Notes under the pieces: generated by a model
Told to the model about the DNA's origin: nothing
The model's input: the letters and a program-made list of their open reading frames with translations, nothing else
The model's database searches: none
Shown: in pieces, positions 32,742-36,886 of the stretch
How positions within the stretch are numbered: the stretch's first letter is position 1
How the letters are laid out: every line of letters begins with the position of its first letter
DNA from: Carboxylicivirga sp.
GTDB taxonomy: Bacteria > Bacteroidota > Bacteroidia > Bacteroidales > Marinilabiliaceae
Length of the DNA: 36,886 nt
Direction of reading: 5' to 3'
NCBI GenBank assembly: GCA_025210475.1
Contig: JAOARW010000044.1
Span: 1-36,886, forward strand
Translations under genes and position numbers: made by a program

Positions 32742-35666
32742 CTATGCAAATAATTCACGTAATTCCGATTCTGACATATCTTTTAATGGATTATTGGTAT
32801 TAATAAATGAATCGGCCAATGCAATTTTCTTATCCTGTAAACGGGCAATTTTCTCTTCAATCGTCTCAGTGGCAATAAATTTATAGACGAATACATTTTT
32901 GGTTTGACCGATACGGTGTGCCCGGTTAATGGCTTGTGCCTCAGCGGCAGGATTCCACCAGGGATTAAGCACAAAAACATAATCGGCTTCGATCAGGTTT
33001 AAGCCTACGCCACCTGCTTTTAATGATATAAGGAAAACCCGGCATTCTTCATCTTTGGTAAAGCTTTGAATAACTTTTTGTCGATCACTCGTTGCCCCGG
33101 TTAGTTTGGCATACTTGATTTTTTGATCTTTTAGATCTTTCTCAATCAGCTCCAAGTCTTTTACAAAAGAGGAGAAAATTAAAACCTTATGCTTTTCACT
33201 AATGGCATTGTTGAGCTTCTGAAAAATTTGTTCGTATTTACCTGAAGAACCGGTGTATTCAGGATCAACCAGGGCCGGATGATTGGCAATCTGTCGCAAT
33301 TTAGTTAAGGCTTGTAAGGCCAGGATGGCATTTTTATTTACTCCGGTCTGTTCAATGGCTTTCATCAACTCATTTCGAATGCCCGATTTCTCACGCTCAT
33401 AGAACTTTTGCTGATCTTCGGTCATATCACACACCAGCGTTTGCTCGGTTACCGGAGGCAACTCTTTTGCTACCATGTCTTTGGTGCGACGAAGAATAAA
33501 AGGATTGATCAGCTGACGTAATTTTTGTTCTTTCGCTTCATCTTGTTTTTTCTCAATCGGGCCGGCAAAATGGTTCTTAAAGAAATTTAAGTTACCAAGC
33601 AAGCCATTGTTAACAAAATTCATTTGTGCCCACAGGTCAACCAAAGCATTTTCAATTGGTGTGCCGGTTAATACCAGTTTATTGGCCGCTTGTATATCGC
33701 TTACGGCCTGGTATAATTTTGATCCCGGGTTTTTAATATTCTGACTTTCATCCAGGATGGCATAATGAAACTGATAGTTTTTTAGATATTCAATGTCGTT
33801 TCGGGCAATGCCATAGCTGGTTAATACCACATGATAGTGCTTGAAAATTTTCCCTATTTCCTTTGATTTGGTTCGATTATTACCGGTGTATAAATAGATT
33901 TTTAGCTTGGGAGCAAACTTAGCAAACTCATTGGCCCAGTTATGAATCAAGGATGTTGGCATAACTATTAAACTAGCCGCTACCGAACTGTTGTTAAAGC
34001 CTTGTATTGATTCAAACATATTGAGCTGACCCTCGGCTTTGATTTCCGCAGTATCACCATTCGAAGCATATTGCCTTAATAGCAAAGCAATGGTTTGAAT
34101 GGTTTTTCCCAATCCCATATCATCGGCCAGAATACCGCCAAACTGATTGGAATTTAGGAGGTTCATCCAGGTGTAGCCCTCTTGCTGATAAGGGCGAAGA
34201 GTTGCTTGTAAACCATCCGGTGAATCGAAATCAATATTTTGCTGTTGAAGCCGCGCAACTTGCCTGGTCCACTGAGGCGATACTTCGTCCAGCATATCCT
34301 GATCAAGCAGGTTGTAGTGCATTTTGCCAAGCGTCATTTTCTCGTCTTTTGTGTTAACAAAATGCATTAGGTCAGTGTACTTTGTAAACCACTCCTCCGG
34401 AATTATGAATATTTCATTATTGGGAAGCTTGTATTCGCGTTTGCCCCGAAGAATGTGTTGGCGGATCTTTTGAAATGGAATCTTGAAATCATCAACGATA
34501 ATAAGCGCCCTGATATCAAACCAATCATTATCTTCGGTGTATTGCATATCCAGATGCACATGTCCCGAATAATACGTTTCATCATATCCTTGTTGAACTG
34601 TTCTAATACCTTCCTTTAGAAGTGTTTTGGCATTGGTATTAAGCCATTCGATCACAAAACCCAGATCTGGCTGGTGGCTTTCGCTTACTGGTCTGTATTG
34701 AGAGTCGCTAACTGATTTTAAACCAATGTTTTTCAGTAAGCTGATAATGTATTGTTCTTTTTCGGCATCACGCTTAAACCGGTCAAAAATATGGTGACCT
34801 TTCATTTTTCGATGATTCACAAATACCTGTGATTGTGTACCGGCGAGGTATTCCCGTTCATCGTATTTAAACTTGAGGGTTAAAATGGCTTGATGCGCCA
34901 AATCTTTTTCGAGGATTAAAATAGGAGTTAACTGAGCAGGCTTATTATTGATAAAAAAGCCTTCCACCTTTACATGATGATCTCTGACACAATTTTCTAC
35001 AAAAGAAGACATATAAGTGTCGACGCTTCTTTCCGGAATTAGAAGATGGTTAACTTTTTGAAAAGGACGAAACTTTTTGCTGTCGATGTTTTGAAAACGA
35101 AATAATTGATTATTAATCAGGAACACACATGGCGAAGCAGTTACTTCTGTAACTTCCCGATTAGTTAAGCCCATTTCACCGTTTTCTGTCTTAATTTTTA
35201 AGCTGTAGCGTAAACCTGTATTGTCCAGAGTAAATTCAAACTGTGGCTCATCAAACAGCGTTTTAACTTTTATCCTGTCGGAGGGATACATGTGGCTATA
35301 GTTCGGATTTTTAAAGAAAACAGGAACATCAGCCAGAGCAATTATTTCTAAAGCTTCTGTTATCTTCTTATCCATCAATGGACGAATGTGGTCCAGGGTA
35401 AATTTCTCTTCCAGTTTCTCATAAAAGAGTTTAAGGTTTTTTTGCTTCGAAAATCGTTTAAATAAACTTTGTTCGTTTATTGTATTCAGTAATTTAACGA
35501 TTTCTATTTGAGCGGCTGTAAAATCAAAACGCTTTTCTTCAATGTGTTCATTGGTAGCCTGTTCAATTAATTTTAAAGTGCCGTTTTCGTTTTGTTCGGC
35601 ATAAAAAGGAATCAAGGTAAAACCAATATGGCGTTTTTCAGAAATTACCGTTATAAACTGCTCCAT
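32742..35666 (-). CDS. SNF2-type DEAD/DEAH-box helicase
   Basis: 974 residues from the Met at 35666. The frame extends to 35759, but a TATCTTTG promoter element at 35717-35724 favours the later start. The first 480 residues are a poorly conserved N-terminal region. The motor follows: Walker A in LADDMGLGKTIQT (about 513-523), a Walker B box DESQ in place of the usual DEAH/DEAQ (about 637), and in the second lobe SLKAGGVGLNLIEADYV, PWWNPAAEAQAINRAHRIGQT (the first 19 residues span motif VI; about 905-920). SNF2 proteins move along or remodel DNA-protein complexes. No methylase or nuclease is adjacent, so a link to a defence system is not supported. Confidence 0.92.
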   Translation of the reverse strand: MEQFITVISEKRHIGFTLIPFYAEQNENGTLKLIEQATNEHIEEKRFDFTAAQIEIVKLLNTINEQSLFKRFSKQKNLKLFYEKLEEKFTLDHIRPLMDKKITEALEIIALADVPVFFKNPNYSHMYPSDRIKVKTLFDEPQFEFTLDNTGLRYSLKIKTENGEMGLTNREVTEVTASPCVFLINNQLFRFQNIDSKKFRPFQKVNHLLIPERSVDTYMSSFVENCVRDHHVKVEGFFINNKPAQLTPILILEKDLAHQAILTLKFKYDEREYLAGTQSQVFVNHRKMKGHHIFDRFKRDAEKEQYIISLLKNIGLKSVSDSQYRPVSESHQPDLGFVIEWLNTNAKTLLKEGIRTVQQGYDETYYSGHVHLDMQYTEDNDWFDIRALIIVDDFKIPFQKIRQHILRGKREYKLPNNEIFIIPEEWFTKYTDLMHFVNTKDEKMTLGKMHYNLLDQDMLDEVSPQWTRQVARLQQQNIDFDSPDGLQATLRPYQQEGYTWMNLLNSNQFGGILADDMGLGKTIQTIALLLRQYASNGDTAEIKAEGQLNMFESIQGFNNSSVAASLIVMPTSLIHNWANEFAKFAPKLKIYLYTGNNRTKSKEIGKIFKHYHVVLTSYGIARNDIEYLKNYQFHYAILDESQNIKNPGSKLYQAVSDIQAANKLVLTGTPIENALVDLWAQMNFVNNGLLGNLNFFKNHFAGPIEKKQDEAKEQKLRQLINPFILRRTKDMVAKELPPVTEQTLVCDMTEDQQKFYEREKSGIRNELMKAIEQTGVNKNAILALQALTKLRQIANHPALVDPEYTGSSGKYEQIFQKLNNAISEKHKVLIFSSFVKDLELIEKDLKDQKIKYAKLTGATSDRQKVIQSFTKDEECRVFLISLKAGGVGLNLIEADYVFVLNPWWNPAAEAQAINRAHRIGQTKNVFVYKFIATETIEEKIARLQDKKIALADSFINTNNPLKDMSESELRELFA

Positions 35667-35716
35667 ATTTTTCGTGCAATCTTTTTTTATTAAACTCTTG
35701 TTGTTAATCGAACCAA

Positions 35717-35724
35717 CAAAGATA
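35717..35724 (-). promoter_or_regulatory. -7 element of the SNF2 helicase gene
   Basis: TATCTTTG on the minus strand matches TAnnTTTG. A start near 35710 leaves about 44 nt before the ATG at 35666, and would exclude the longer reading frame. Confidence 0.5.
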
Positions 35725-35822
35725 AAAGTATTCAAATGCAAGCGAAGCATTGTCATCATTAAAGTTATACCAATGGCGTTTAAAATACGCTTTGTTGAAT
35801 TTGTAATGGTGCTATTTAATTA

Positions 35823-35853
35823 TTGACGAATGCCTTTGTGGACCGTATATTTG
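35823..35853 (+). promoter_or_regulatory. Promoter upstream of the FAS1 protein
   Basis: TTG at 35823-35825, 20 bp, then TATATTTG at 35846-35853: a good fit to the Bacteroidota -33/-7 pattern. It lies about 245 bp ahead of the FAS1 start. Confidence 0.55.
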
Positions 35854-36106
35854 TAAAGTCTCAATTCGGGTGTTTAATAATTTTAAAATAATGGTAAACA
35901 AAAAATCTACTTTGGTGTTTACCTTCCAACTAACAGTTTCCTTAACCAATTTTTGGAGCCTATTAAACACTAATCACTAAAGTTTAATTCTCTTTCAACA
36001 CTTAATTAAAAAGTGGTTCTGATTTTTTAGACCAACAATCCGTTGGAAATTGCCTTGATTGTACCATTCTTCTAAGGCGAGTATATAATTTTAATACATA
36101 AGTATT

Positions 36107-36886
36107 ATGAATTTACTTTACTCTGTTTTTAATCGAGCAATGATTATTGTTGTCGCCCTTGCTCTGTTCAATCAAACTCATGCACAGACACTAAAAGCGA
36201 CAGAAAGTACAAGTTCAATCAAATTTAACCATCTGGCTTTTATTAATAATTTGGTTGAGGAACTTGTTGATAATGCACCCTACACGGTCTTTTTGCCTTC
36301 TGAAGCGGCCCTGATGGCCTTAACAAACGAGCAGAAAAGCCAACTGTTTGCACACCCTTATCTGGAGTTGATTGATTTAATAAAAGGGCATATGGTTTCA
36401 GGTGTTATTACTTCTGAAAACCTAAAGGATGGACAAGTATTGACAGCTCTTAATGGTAACAAACTGTTCATTAGGCAGGAAGGTGATAGTTGGTATGTTA
36501 ACAATGTGTTGATTTCAATTGTCGATATCCATCTTAAATATTCTGTCTTTCATCGGGTGGAAGGTATATTGTTCAGACCCGAAACGGTCGTAGACATCAT
36601 CGTTAACAGTGCAGACCATACGATTTTGGAAACAGCTGTTATAGAAGCAGAACTGGTAGACGCGCTGTCAGCAGAAGGCCCATTTACCGTATTTGCTCCA
36701 ACCGACGAGGCCTTTGGTAACCTGCCGGAAGGTACCTTGGAAACGCTATTGGAAGACCCAACGGGTGAACTGGCACAGATTCTACTTTACCATGTGGCAG
36801 GCGTAAAAGCCCTTTCCAATGACCTAAGCGACGGACAGGAAGTGATGACTCTCAATGGCAAAAGCGTTGTGGTAGAGTTAATGGAC
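36107..36886 (+). CDS. FAS1 (fasciclin) repeat protein, truncated by the window edge
   Basis: 260 codons are visible and the frame is still open at the right edge. A signal peptide is likely at about 1-26 (IIVVALALFNQTHAQ). Two FAS1 domains follow. The first (about 38-155) is degenerate but shows YTVFLPSEAALMAL and LTALNGNKLFI. The second (from about 165) is well conserved: TILETAVIEAELVDALSAEG, TVFAPTDEAFGNLPEGTLE and QILLYHVAGVKALS. FAS1 domains are cell-surface adhesion modules. The second domain is visibly richer in G and C than the first, suggesting repeat exchange or separate origin. More repeats probably follow beyond the window. Confidence 0.85.
   Translation, partial: MNLLYSVFNRAMIIVVALALFNQTHAQTLKATESTSSIKFNHLAFINNLVEELVDNAPYTVFLPSEAALMALTNEQKSQLFAHPYLELIDLIKGHMVSGVITSENLKDGQVLTALNGNKLFIRQEGDSWYVNNVLISIVDIHLKYSVFHRVEGILFRPETVVDIIVNSADHTILETAVIEAELVDALSAEGPFTVFAPTDEAFGNLPEGTLETLLEDPTGELAQILLYHVAGVKALSNDLSDGQEVMTLNGKSVVVELMD

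Larger units (their letters stand above)
35667..36106. other. Divergent intergenic region before the FAS1 protein
   Basis: 440 bp. It holds -7 elements for both flanking genes (35717-35724 minus, 35846-35853 plus). A 29-codon plus frame (35891-35980, starting MVNKKSTLVF) has a hydrophobic stretch but no supporting signal. The FAS1 mRNA would have a leader of about 245 nt. Confidence 0.5.

Noticed and set aside
32742..35666. SNF2 helicase as part of a phage-defence system
   Set aside because: No methylase, nuclease or other defence gene is adjacent; neighbours are a head-GIN protein and a FAS1 protein.
35891..35980. 29-codon frame ahead of the FAS1 gene (MVNKKSTLVF...)
   Set aside because: Could be a leader peptide, but nothing beyond an ATG and a stop supports it.
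1..36886. CRISPR arrays, prophage or integrative element
   Set aside because: No regularly spaced direct repeats, phage structural genes, integrase or conjugation genes were seen.

Overview
The window looks like a stretch of chromosome from a free-living, probably marine member of the Bacteroidota; a Marinilabiliales/Bacteroidales-type host is my best guess from gene style, not a proof. The signs are an AT-rich sequence with almost no Shine-Dalgarno sites, several TAnnTTTG promoter elements, a head-GIN domain protein, a YfiR/TonB-receptor pair, a GYDIA-type GHMP kinase, a FAS1 repeat protein and an ISL3-like transposase tail.

Layout. 1-300: the 3' tail of a transposase and a tRNA-Ser(UGA) with its terminator. 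686-1480: a GNAT acetyltransferase with a YoaP-like C-terminal domain. 1477-12312: nine minus-strand genes packed head to tail. Read in the transcribed direction they are methylcrotonyl-CoA carboxylase beta, methylglutaconyl-CoA hydratase, carboxylase alpha, acyl-CoA dehydrogenase, type 2 IPP isomerase, class II HMG-CoA reductase, a GYDIA GHMP kinase, mevalonate-diphosphate decarboxylase and mevalonate kinase. On paper this one operon can carry isovaleryl-CoA (leucine carbon) through HMG-CoA to mevalonate and on to IPP/DMAPP without HMG-CoA synthase. This is the most striking system in the window.

12688-15497: a YfiR-like periplasmic protein and a TonB-dependent receptor. 15619-17415: thioredoxin, an AhpD-like protein and an AraC-type regulator. 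17588-18828: a YbaK-type deacylase and a DUF4395 membrane protein. 19092-24281: a lipocalin-like protein and a 1560-residue single-chain type I polyketide synthase with order KS-AT-DH/PT-ACP-TE. It has no ketoreductase, so it resembles a non-reducing iterative PKS. It is the second system worth attention. 24911-26844: a small protein possibly of the SpoIIAA/STAS type and a methyl-accepting chemotaxis protein.

27508-36886: mostly housekeeping and envelope genes: MsrA, aspartate carbamoyltransferase (pyrB and pyrI), a DoxX-like protein, an outer-membrane barrel, a flavin reductase, a head-GIN protein, a SNF2 helicase, and the start of a FAS1-repeat protein that runs off the end. Between msrA and pyrB lies a promoter-hairpin-terminator unit of about 180 nt that may be a structured small RNA. 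No CRISPR array, prophage or complete insertion sequence was seen.
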